DNA of 10,186 bases from Treponema sp. (GTDB taxonomy: Bacteria; Spirochaetota; Spirochaetia; Treponematales; Breznakiellaceae), in the NCBI GenBank assembly GCA_009786495.1, contig WQTB01000005.1:1-10186 (forward strand), given 5' to 3'. This document shows, piece by piece, positions 1 to 6,123 of this stretch. Each line of letters opens with the position of its first letter. The stretch's first letter is position 1. Under the pieces are notes generated by a model. It had not been told where the DNA came from, did not search any database, and saw only the letters and a list, made by a program, of their open reading frames with translations. The translations under genes and the position numbers were made by a program.

Positions 1-16
1 GCGGTCAGAAAAAAAC

Positions 17-45
17 TTGAAAATTCCGTAAATCTCGTTTAAAAT
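17..45 (+). promoter_or_regulatory. Candidate sigma70 promoter of the secreted-protein/nrnA pair
   Basis: A TTGAAA at 17-22 matches the -35 consensus in five of six bases. After a 17-base spacer, TAAAAT at 40-45 matches the -10 consensus in five of six. Transcription would start near base 52, just ahead of the ribosome binding site, giving a leader of about 14 bases. The assignment comes from consensus matching and spacing only; the surrounding DNA is AT-rich, which makes chance matches more likely. Confidence 0.55.
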
Positions 46-65
46 TTAAATACTGGAGGTCGAAT

Positions 66-515
66 ATGAAAAAATTAATTTTCGTATTGTTTATTTTTGC
101 GCTTGTCACGCCGGTTTTTGCACAGAGTAATTCCGCGCAATCCCAAGATATGTATTATATTAACGTGCCTGTTGAAAGAATATATATAACTACTCAAGGT
201 TATGTTATTCAATACCGTTCAGGTTCATCAATTTTGGGTACAATCGGCATTCCGATTGAATGGTTTGGAAACGCGAATTTCCAGCATGGAAGCACAAGCT
301 ACGGAAGCGGCGGCAGCAACAAGGCGGACGTAGTGCGTCTTCCCGCGGCGTCAGACTGGCCTACAATGTCGGTATTTTATGTTGACGGTGTATTCAGCCA
401 TGTAAGGCTTTATGTACATTCGTTAAAATCCCATCCAACCTGGGGGAGTCTCCCGCAAGGCTCTGATGTAAGCAGGTTCTTCGGCGACAAAGAAAATTTC
501 GATATTAAGTATTGA
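66..515 (+). CDS. Small secreted protein of unknown function
   Basis: This encodes a 149-residue protein that I cannot assign to a named family. A Sec signal peptide is clear: two lysines, a hydrophobic core at about residues 4-15, then V-F-A and a likely signal peptidase I cut between Ala19 and Gln20. No lipobox is present. The mature part is about 130 residues, rich in aromatic and short beta-prone stretches (Y-V-I-Q-Y at about 47-51, F-Y-V-D-G near 104-108), with a Gly/Ser-rich loop near 75-84, suggesting a compact beta-rich periplasmic or surface protein. There are no cysteines after the signal. The ATG is well placed behind GGAGG at 55-59. The TGA stop overlaps the ATG of the following phosphoesterase gene, so the two are probably co-transcribed and translationally coupled. 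Its role is unknown. Confidence 0.85.
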   Translation: MKKLIFVLFIFALVTPVFAQSNSAQSQDMYYINVPVERIYITTQGYVIQYRSGSSILGTIGIPIEWFGNANFQHGSTSYGSGGSNKADVVRLPAASDWPTMSVFYVDGVFSHVRLYVHSLKSHPTWGSLPQGSDVSRFFGDKENFDIKY

Positions 516-1603
516 TGAATTCCGGCAGCAGCGTTGATGTGCAACAGGCGGAACGACCGGCGATGGTTCCCGCGGTTCCGGGTGAACTTGTAGAGTTTAT
601 TAAGGCCTGTCCGAAGTTTATTATCGCAGGTCATAAAGAGCCGGACGGAGACTGCGTAGGGAGCCAGCTTGCCCTGCGCAGCGCACTTTTAAGGCTCGGC
701 AAGGAAGTAGTGGTATGTTCCGCCGGGCCTTTTAACCGCACAGAATTAAAAAAATTCACGGATTTTTTTATATCGATTCCCAGTGCTAACGAAGATGAAA
801 GCAGTCATGCCGATTCAAAAGAAGGTTCGCCGGGTCAGAAATCTCTGGGCGCTGATCCTGACACAAGCGTGCTGCTCCTTGATTGCTCCGGCAAGGAAAG
901 AGCGGGCGAAATAAAAAACTTTCTGGATAAATATCCGTGCGCGATTATCGATCATCACGCGGCTGTGAATCATCAGCCTTCGACTTTGCAGGCTCCTGTT
1001 TTTGTTGACGAAAATTCTCCTTCGTGCACGCTGCTGGTTTACAGGCTGATTACCGCGCTCGGTCTTGAGCTTACAGAAGATGAAGCGACATACCTTCTTT
1101 TCGGCCTTTGCACAGACACGGGATTCTTCCGCCACATGACGGAAAAACATTCAGAAGCGTTTGAAGCCGCCGCTCAAATGATTAAAAGCGGAGCGAGCCC
1201 CAAAAAAATACACAAGATCATTCACGGCGGAAAAAGCTTAAACTCGCGGATTTTACTCGGGCGCATTCTTTCAAGAATTGAATCATGTTTTGACGGAAAA
1301 TTATTGATAAGTTATGAAACCCTTGAAGAGTTCAATTATTTTGGTTATGAAAGCAGGGATTCCGATACGCTCAATCAGCTGCTGCTTTCAACAGAAGGCA
1401 TTCAGGCGGTTGTAATAATCCGCCAGGAGTGTGCCGAAAATTGTACTGTGAGTTTAAGGTCTTCCGACAAGATCAACGTATCGCAGATAGCCGCATCTCT
1501 GGGCGGAGGCGGCCACAGGAACGCAGCCGGACTTACTATAAAAGGCGACATTTCATTTGTAAAACAAAAAATCATAGAACTGTTCAATAAAATCTTCAAC
1601 TGA
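515..1603 (+). CDS. nrnA: NrnA-like DHH/DHHA1 phosphoesterase (nanoRNase / pAp phosphatase)
   Basis: This is a 362-residue cytoplasmic metal-dependent phosphoesterase. Characterised NrnA enzymes degrade RNA fragments of two to five nucleotides and dephosphorylate pAp to AMP. All family motifs are visible: H-K-E-P-D-G-D-C-V-G-S at 40-50, L-L-D-C at 121-124, D-H-H at 146-148, C-T-D-T-G-F-F at 199-205, and the C-terminal DHHA1 substrate motif G-G-G-G-H-R-N-A-A-G at 330-339. It is longer than typical NrnA (about 310-330 residues) because of a leading tail of about 24 residues and a hydrophilic, Ser/Asp/Glu-rich insert at about 90-116. The chosen ATG overlaps the upstream stop (TGATG) and lacks a strong ribosome binding site, consistent with coupling. 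An ATG at 563 would also keep the whole catalytic domain. An exact substrate cannot be read from sequence. Confidence 0.9.
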   Translation: MNSGSSVDVQQAERPAMVPAVPGELVEFIKACPKFIIAGHKEPDGDCVGSQLALRSALLRLGKEVVVCSAGPFNRTELKKFTDFFISIPSANEDESSHADSKEGSPGQKSLGADPDTSVLLLDCSGKERAGEIKNFLDKYPCAIIDHHAAVNHQPSTLQAPVFVDENSPSCTLLVYRLITALGLELTEDEATYLLFGLCTDTGFFRHMTEKHSEAFEAAAQMIKSGASPKKIHKIIHGGKSLNSRILLGRILSRIESCFDGKLLISYETLEEFNYFGYESRDSDTLNQLLLSTEGIQAVVIIRQECAENCTVSLRSSDKINVSQIAASLGGGGHRNAAGLTIKGDISFVKQKIIELFNKIFN

Positions 1604-1665
1604 TAATATATTCTTTTCGATATTAGCATATTCATATATAAATTCGTAATTAATAATTTTTAGTT
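1604..1665. other. AT-rich intergenic gap with only weak promoter signal
   Basis: These 62 bases separate the phosphoesterase gene from the sigma-like gene. They are very AT-rich. TATAAA at 1637-1642 could serve as a -10 element, but the matching -35 position (TTTTCG at 1614-1619) is poor. I see no GC-rich hairpin followed by a T-run, so there is no convincing terminator and read-through from the upstream genes is possible. No clear ribosome binding site precedes the ATG at 1666. Confidence 0.35.
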
Positions 1666-2562
1666 ATGTTAACTTCCGCGCAAGACCGAATGTTTATTAT
1701 GCGGAAAAAATTAAACGAATTATTTATTAATTATTTAAACGGAAATCTAATGCGCGCGGAGTTTGAAAGTGCGGTATACAAATATCTTGTATTCAATCAG
1801 GAAAAAACCTGCATTAGCCACTGGAAGAACGATGAATACGAAGATTTTGTTTCATGGTTTTACCCGCGGCTGAAAACGGTTATTGATTCCTACCGTGATA
1901 CCGGCTCTTCATTTGAAGCGTATTTATCAAAATATATTTTAATTTCTTCAAAGGAATATCATGTAAAAACCGTAACAAAGAGCGTAACGGAATATTCTGC
2001 GTGGAGCGCGCGAGTTCCCGATATGTACGCATATGAAGAGGCTCCCGTATATATACACAAGGAAGCGGAAAAAACAATTTCAAATTTGATTATTGACAAA
2101 AAAGGGAGACGAAGCTCAAGGCGGATACTGGCGCTTATATTAAAATGCTATTATTATATATCGGAAGATTTTGCGGAAAAAATCGCACCCGTTATCGGGA
2201 TGAGCAGCAGGGATTTGCTTAGGATGATAAACGAAATTCAGGAACTGCGCCGGGAAAAAGACGACAGGTTATACGAAATGAAAGAAAGGCTGTACCGCCA
2301 GTTTTACAGATGCATAGTCTACGAAAAAAGGCTTTCTATAATAAAGGAAAACTCAATATCGCACAGGAAACTTTCATTAAGACTTGAAAAAGCGAAGAAA
2401 CTTCTTGAAAGCCAGAGATACCGCATAACAAAAATAAAAACAGACGCGTCTAACAGCCAGATAGCGCAGGTGATAGGAATTTCTAAAGGCACTGTCGACG
2501 CAAGCCTCTCAAGACTCAAAGCAAAATGGGAAAGCATGTCCGAAAAAGCGGATTTGAATTAG
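1666..2562 (+). CDS. Sigma-factor-like regulator with a C-terminal region-4-type helix-turn-helix
   Basis: This encodes a basic, largely helical 298-residue cytoplasmic protein without signal peptide or membrane segment. The C-terminus at about 262-288 (S-N-S-Q-I-A-Q-V-I-G-I-S-K-G-T-V then S-L-S-R-L-K) closely resembles sigma70 region 4.2. Residues about 60-95 (F-Y-P-R-L-K, then G-S-S-F-E-A-Y-L at 80-87) resemble the end of sigma region 2. A second helix-turn-helix-like stretch lies at 167-195 (K-I-A-P-V-I-G-M-S-S-R-D-L-L), with a long charged, probably coiled-coil region between it and the C-terminal motif. I infer a divergent sigma factor or sigma-derived DNA-binding regulator; target genes are unknown. 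The start is uncertain: none of the ATGs at 1666, 1690 or 1699 has a good ribosome binding site. It is not part of the minus-strand operons and ends 30 bases from the convergent epimerase gene. Confidence 0.75.
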   Translation: MLTSAQDRMFIMRKKLNELFINYLNGNLMRAEFESAVYKYLVFNQEKTCISHWKNDEYEDFVSWFYPRLKTVIDSYRDTGSSFEAYLSKYILISSKEYHVKTVTKSVTEYSAWSARVPDMYAYEEAPVYIHKEAEKTISNLIIDKKGRRSSRRILALILKCYYYISEDFAEKIAPVIGMSSRDLLRMINEIQELRREKDDRLYEMKERLYRQFYRCIVYEKRLSIIKENSISHRKLSLRLEKAKKLLESQRYRITKIKTDASNSQIAQVIGISKGTVDASLSRLKAKWESMSEKADLN

Positions 2563-2592
2563 AGCCTTGCGCAGGAATTGTGAAACAGCTTA

Positions 2593-3636
2593 TTACCAGC
2601 TGAAGGTGAAAACCGCTTTTTCGTGATAATCATTTCCCGGCGCCGCGATGCAGGAAATAAAATCCTTCTGATTCGGCGCGTCGGGGAAGTGCTGCGTTTC
2701 AAGGCAGAAGCCTGAATATTTCGCGTAACACGAGCCGAATTTTCCGCGCGTGTTTTCAAGATGGTTTCCTGTATAAAGCTGAACGCCCGGCTGTGTTGTA
2801 AAAACCTTCATGCGGCGGCAGGAAACAGGCTCAAAAACTTCGGCGCAGGGGCGAAGAACGCCTTCATCGCCGTCAAGCGCAAAGCAGTGATCATACCCTT
2901 TAAATGATTTAAACGCCATGCTGTCGGGATGATCCGCGCAAATTTTTCTGCGCGATTTAAAATCAAAATATGATCCTTCAACCGGAATAAGATGACCTGT
3001 CGGAATATTCGCTTTATCAACTTCTACATAGGTTGAAGCGAAAATCTGCGCTTCGTGCGAAAGGATCGTTCCCTTTCCTTCGCCAGCAAGATTAAAATAC
3101 GCGTGATTTGTCAGATTTACGGGGCAAGGTTTATCAACCTTCGCGTGATAATCGCAGATTATCTCTCCGGATTTTGTAAGGCCGTAACTTACGACAGCTT
3201 TCATTTTGCCGGGGAACCCCTGATCGCCGTCGGAGCTTTCAAGTTCAAAGCGGACATAAACGCCTTCGTTTTCTTCATATGCTTCCGACTTCCACAAACG
3301 CCTTGCGAAGCCTTTACTTCCCGAATGAAGCGTATTTTTTCCGTTGTTCGCTTCAAGCTGATACGTGGTTCCGTCAAGATTAAAGGACGCGTTTTTTATC
3401 CGGTTCGCGAAACGCCCGACCGTTACGCCTAAATATTTGTCGTCGTTAATGTATCCGTCGAGTCCCGAATAACCCAGAAGCACATCGTCTTCGCCGTGCC
3501 GCGAAGGAACGGTTAAACTTGTCCACGCCGCGCCTAGATTAGTAAGCGAAAATTTTATATCGCCCGCAGAAAGCGTCCACAATTTTATTTTTTTGCCGTT
3601 GGTAGAAACTCCAAAGATCTTCTTGTCAATTTTCAT
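2593..3636 (-). CDS. galM: Aldose 1-epimerase (mutarotase)
   Basis: This encodes a 347-residue enzyme that interconverts alpha and beta anomers of aldohexoses such as galactose and glucose, feeding the Leloir pathway and general sugar use. Family motifs are complete: G-R-F-A-N-R-I at 74-80, L-H-S-G at 103-106, the N-H-A-Y-F-N-L block with catalytic His178, G-Y-D-H-C-F, T-Q-P-G-V-Q-L-Y-T-G-N, and the C-terminal C-L-E-T-Q-H-F-P-D with catalytic Glu313. Length is normal and there is no signal peptide, so it is cytoplasmic. An upstream GTG at 3651 would add five residues, but it sits at the edge of a consensus -10 element; the ATG at 3636 is preferred. That ATG has no ribosome binding site and lies six bases after TATAAT, pointing to a leaderless transcript. 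No other sugar genes are nearby. Confidence 0.95.
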   Translation of the reverse strand: MKIDKKIFGVSTNGKKIKLWTLSAGDIKFSLTNLGAAWTSLTVPSRHGEDDVLLGYSGLDGYINDDKYLGVTVGRFANRIKNASFNLDGTTYQLEANNGKNTLHSGSKGFARRLWKSEAYEENEGVYVRFELESSDGDQGFPGKMKAVVSYGLTKSGEIICDYHAKVDKPCPVNLTNHAYFNLAGEGKGTILSHEAQIFASTYVEVDKANIPTGHLIPVEGSYFDFKSRRKICADHPDSMAFKSFKGYDHCFALDGDEGVLRPCAEVFEPVSCRRMKVFTTQPGVQLYTGNHLENTRGKFGSCYAKYSGFCLETQHFPDAPNQKDFISCIAAPGNDYHEKAVFTFSW

Positions 3637-3650
3637 GTTTTTATTATACA
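3623..3650 (+). promoter_or_regulatory. Candidate promoter of the DUF2147 gene, overlapping the galM promoter
   Basis: On the plus strand TTGTCA at 3623-3628 matches the -35 consensus in five of six bases, followed after 16 bases by TATACA at 3645-3650 (four of six). The start would fall near 3657, leaving a leader of about 31 bases that contains the AAGGAAG ribosome binding site at 3677-3683. The -10 element shares base pairs with the galM -10 on the other strand. The weaker -10 match keeps confidence modest. Confidence 0.4.
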
Positions 3651-3672
3651 CTTGATGAAGGAAATCTTACAA
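3643..3672 (-). promoter_or_regulatory. Candidate sigma70 promoter giving a leaderless galM transcript
   Basis: Reading the minus strand, TTGTAA (3672-3667, four of six bases) and a perfect TATAAT (3648-3643) are separated by 18 bases. The standard distance from -10 to the first transcribed base puts +1 at about 3636, which is the A of the galM ATG. The absence of a Shine-Dalgarno sequence before that ATG fits. This is inferred from consensus and spacing only. Confidence 0.6.
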
Positions 3673-3687
3673 TAAAAAGGAAGCATT

Positions 3688-4203
3688 ATGAAGAAATTTT
3701 TTATTTTTTTAACCGTACTTGCGGCGGCGGCCGTCTGTTTCGCCCAAAGCGAACCTGTGGAAGGCTACTGGCTCAGCGTTGATGAAAACACAGGCAATGT
3801 AACGGCAGGCTGGCAGATTTATATCGAAAACAATGTTCTGTATGGAAAAATTTTATCAATGACGGATTTTCCTCCCGGTCTTATCGCCGAAAGATGCAAA
3901 GCGAGTTACTCAGGTTTCCCTATTGCGGGAAGGGTAAACACGATGCCTGTTATAGGCACCCCCTGGATTTTCGGCCTGACAAAACAGCGGAACGGCACAT
4001 GGAGCGGCGGTAATGTAATAAACCCTGAAGACGGCGGAATATACAGCGCCAGAATTACTTTTCATCCTGCGGGCAGCAGTTCAGGGAGAAGAACATTCAA
4101 TGTTGACACGCTTGAAATGTACGGCTCGGTCCTGATTTTCGGACGCAGCCAGTTCTGGACAAGGACCGATCAAAGAACAGCAAGCGGTTTGTATCAGCGT
4201 TAA
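3688..4203 (+). CDS. Secreted DUF2147-family protein
   Basis: This encodes a 171-residue protein with a Sec signal peptide (cut likely between Ala19 and Gln20) and a mature part matching the DUF2147 pattern. Visible landmarks are G-Y-W then D-E-N-T-G near the start of the mature chain, an I-Y-I-E-N-N-V-L-Y-G-K-I segment, W-S-G-G with N-P-E-D-G-G-I-Y in the middle, and a closing G-R-S-Q-F-W-T-R block. Family members are small beta-rich periplasmic or envelope proteins without an agreed biochemical role. The start is supported by AAGGAAG five bases upstream of the ATG. A cysteine at position 17 is in the signal core and is preceded by valine, so a lipoprotein is unlikely. The gene is divergent from galM, and its stop codon overlaps the stop of the convergent outer-membrane gene. 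Confidence 0.85.
   Translation: MKKFFIFLTVLAAAAVCFAQSEPVEGYWLSVDENTGNVTAGWQIYIENNVLYGKILSMTDFPPGLIAERCKASYSGFPIAGRVNTMPVIGTPWIFGLTKQRNGTWSGGNVINPEDGGIYSARITFHPAGSSSGRRTFNVDTLEMYGSVLIFGRSQFWTRTDQRTASGLYQR
4126..4169. repeat. Inverted repeat near the 3' end of the DUF2147 gene
   Basis: TCGGTCCT at 4126-4133 is exactly complementary to AGGACCGA at 4162-4169, an 8-base arm pair around a 28-base loop that holds a small CCAG-TT-CTGG hairpin at 4149-4158. It lies inside coding sequence, about 30 bases beyond the stop of the minus-strand outer-membrane gene. There is no T-run after it on either strand, so I do not call it a terminator; it may be chance. Confidence 0.3.
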
Positions 4204-5324
4204 AACCGCACCCGTATCCGCGCTGTACAGGTAAAATAATTATATTTAGGGCCAAGTTCGCCTTTATTTCCGTCATTGAAAAATAAATCCCGGTCAAGGG
4301 GAGCCATCGCGCTGATTGTGAGCGCGACTCCCTGAAACATTTCGTGGGTTACGCTGACAACAGGCGTAAAGGAAATATCGTCAAAGCAGGTAATTAAAGA
4401 CGCGCTCATGCTTGTAAAATCGCTGAACCTGAATGTAAGGCTTGCGCTAAGATAATGGTAATTGGAAAAATTTCCGCCGTATCCTGACGCGGTTGAAGAT
4501 TTTTTTCCGTTAAATAAATATTCCGCAAGGATGATCAGGTTTCCCTCAAAGAATGAATAATCCGCGCCGAAGCTCAAAGACAGTCCGTCTATTCCCGCGA
4601 ACGCGTTTGGATCATAAATGTAAAACGCGTCCAGAACAAAGCCCGCTTCGATATCAGCTTTTACAGAAAGCCCCGCGCGGTGAATTCCGTAGCTAAAATT
4701 GTCATGCGGTATTTCAAAAGCATATAACGCCTGAACGCTCGCTTTTTCCCAGTGCCTGTCCATGGAAATCCCGAACCTTGAACCTTTTCCTTCAATTTCA
4801 AACACATTGCGCGGAGCGGCGAAAAATAAAAGCAGTTTCATTTCGTCAACCGGGTACCATGTAAGCGAAGTTCCGAGAACTCCGCGCGGCCTTGCGTCCG
4901 GCTTAAGCGGGTTTTTAGGATTTAGAAAATCCGACGGCCCCCACACCTGGCTGTATCCGAACGGCAGGCGGAAAAGCCCGCCGTCAAAGTCGATGTATTC
5001 GCCGCGAAGGCGCAGCTGAAGGCGCTCAAGATCAATCGCCGCGATAAAGTTTTCGGTTATGGGAATGCTGTAACCGGCCAAAGGCGCCGCGTTGATTCCA
5101 GACGCTGCGGTTAAATTTACAGCGCCGTTAATAGTCGCGCCTTCGCGCAGTCTTGCCTGAAAACGCATGTTGGCGTATTCTTCAAAGCCGAAAGTAAAAG
5201 CAGGTGAATTTTCCGCGCCTGCGTTCATGACAACAGTTGTATCCAAAACGCCCGAAAAAGTCACCTGCGCATAAAGCGAATTTGCAGCTAATAAAGTTAA
5301 AAAAAATATTATTATCCTTCTCAT
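4200..5324 (-). CDS. Putative outer-membrane beta-barrel protein
   Basis: This encodes a 374-residue protein that begins with a signal peptide (M-R-R, hydrophobic core, cut likely between Ala19 and Gln20) and ends in R-I-R-V-R-F, the terminal phenylalanine typical of outer-membrane barrels. The body consists of alternating polar/hydrophobic strands with many aromatic residues and short Gly/Asn/Asp turns, with no long hydrophobic helix. A Q-V-W-G-P-S-D-F-L-N-P segment resembles a motif seen in several porin-like barrels, but I cannot name the family. The ATG at 5324 is chosen because AAGGA at 5332-5336 lies seven bases upstream; a GTG at 5345 would add seven polar residues in front of the signal. 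It is the last gene of the six-gene minus-strand operon, 34 bases after the LolA-like gene, suggesting it is the outer-membrane partner of that export route. Confidence 0.8.
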   Translation of the reverse strand: MRRIIIFFLTLLAANSLYAQVTFSGVLDTTVVMNAGAENSPAFTFGFEEYANMRFQARLREGATINGAVNLTAASGINAAPLAGYSIPITENFIAAIDLERLQLRLRGEYIDFDGGLFRLPFGYSQVWGPSDFLNPKNPLKPDARPRGVLGTSLTWYPVDEMKLLLFFAAPRNVFEIEGKGSRFGISMDRHWEKASVQALYAFEIPHDNFSYGIHRAGLSVKADIEAGFVLDAFYIYDPNAFAGIDGLSLSFGADYSFFEGNLIILAEYLFNGKKSSTASGYGGNFSNYHYLSASLTFRFSDFTSMSASLITCFDDISFTPVVSVTHEMFQGVALTISAMAPLDRDLFFNDGNKGELGPKYNYFTCTARIRVRF

Positions 5325-5331
5325 TCTATAT

Positions 5332-5336
5332 TCCTT
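5332..5336 (-). promoter_or_regulatory. Ribosome binding site deciding the barrel protein start
   Basis: On the minus strand AAGGA is spaced seven bases from the ATG at 5324. This favours that ATG over the in-frame GTG at 5345, which lies upstream of this site and would place it inside the coding region. Confidence 0.65.
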
Positions 5337-5358
5337 ATTCTTCACTTAACGCTCTTTT

Positions 5359-6114
5359 TTATCTTTCCAGATTCCTTTGGCTGAAAACAGAATCCGGTAT
5401 CGGCCTGTCAAGAATAACATTTCTCATTATGAATACTGTCCTTGAGTCCCTGCGCATAAGGTCGCGCATTTCGCCTTCGACAGGAAAGCGGCGTCCGTCG
5501 ATAACTTCCACCTTTAATAAATTATACTCTTTCAGCTTAACGCCTGAAAGCGCGAAAAGCTCATAGCGGACAATATCGCCGCGCTCTTTATCGATCCACA
5601 TTTTGCGCGAAGGATAACTTTCCGTTCTGCTGACTGCCGTTAGCTGCAATACCCAGCAGTCGCGCCCGCCGATTGTTTCAGAGCCCGCAATAACGGGAGT
5701 GTATCTGCTTGAAAGCGGCTCGTTATCTAGCGTGTCTTCGTATGACATATCGGAGCCCATCATCGATTCGCGCAGCATGTGTCCTGAAATCAGCATGACT
5801 TCTTCGGTGTCAGGCGAATAGACAAAAAGCCTGCCGCCTGTTTTTAAATACCTTGTACCCCTGTCTTCGGGATTTGTAAATTCTATAAAGCTGTGCGTGT
5901 TTCCCCTTGCCCATGCCTGCATTGTTTTTACAAACCTGCGCCCGCCGTTTTCGATAATGATTTCGCCGTCGTACTGAATCGTTGTGTAAATTTCATTGTT
6001 ATCCGCGCGGCGCAGAATTTCCGCGGCTGTTGGGGTTTGCGCGCCAAGCATCCACGGGAAAACAAAAGCGGCGATAAAAATAAAAACGGCTACAATAATA
6101 ATCTTTCTTAACAT
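5359..6114 (-). CDS. LolA-like outer-membrane lipoprotein-sorting protein
   Basis: This encodes a 251-residue protein with a signal peptide (hydrophobic core at about 5-19, cut likely between Ala25 and Gln26). The mature chain fits the LolA-like family (outer-membrane lipoprotein-sorting, COG2834-type) of half-open beta-barrels that bind acyl chains in the periplasm. Supporting segments are A-A-E-I-L-R-R-A-D at 30-38, W-A-R-G-N with F-T-N-P-E-D-R-G-T-R-Y-L at 68-90, and L-F-V-Y-S-P-D at 96-102, followed by G-S-D-M-S-Y-E-D at 120-127, a characteristic stretch of this subgroup. It is longer than classical LolA (about 180-200 mature residues). A perfect AGGAGGT sits just upstream of the ATG and overlaps the permease stop codon region. 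Being next to two FtsX-type permeases and an ABC ATPase strongly suggests it receives the transporter's cargo. Confidence 0.88.
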   Translation of the reverse strand: MLRKIIIVAVFIFIAAFVFPWMLGAQTPTAAEILRRADNNEIYTTIQYDGEIIIENGGRRFVKTMQAWARGNTHSFIEFTNPEDRGTRYLKTGGRLFVYSPDTEEVMLISGHMLRESMMGSDMSYEDTLDNEPLSSRYTPVIAGSETIGGRDCWVLQLTAVSRTESYPSRKMWIDKERGDIVRYELFALSGVKLKEYNLLKVEVIDGRRFPVEGEMRDLMRRDSRTVFIMRNVILDRPIPDSVFSQRNLER

Positions 6115-6123
6115 ATAGACCTC

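Noticed and set aside
2586..2602. CAGCT/AGCTG hairpin between the convergent sigma-like and epimerase genes
   Set aside because: The stem is only five base pairs with a seven-base loop and no T-run on either strand, so it is too weak to call a terminator.
3055..3432. 125-codon plus-strand frame opposite the epimerase
   Set aside because: It is antisense to galM with intact catalytic motifs, and its translation shows no domain or signal.
3637..3651. GTG start at 3651 for the aldose epimerase
   Set aside because: It overlaps the edge of a consensus -10 element, has no ribosome binding site, and adds only five residues not needed by the fold; the ATG at 3636 fits better.
3688..3747. Lipoprotein signal (Cys17) in the DUF2147 protein
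   Set aside because: The cysteine is preceded by valine and followed by F-A-Q, a standard signal peptidase I site; the lipobox needs a small residue before the cysteine.
5325..5345. GTG start at 5345 for the beta-barrel protein
   Set aside because: It puts seven polar residues before a normal signal peptide, and the good AAGGA site serves the ATG at 5324.
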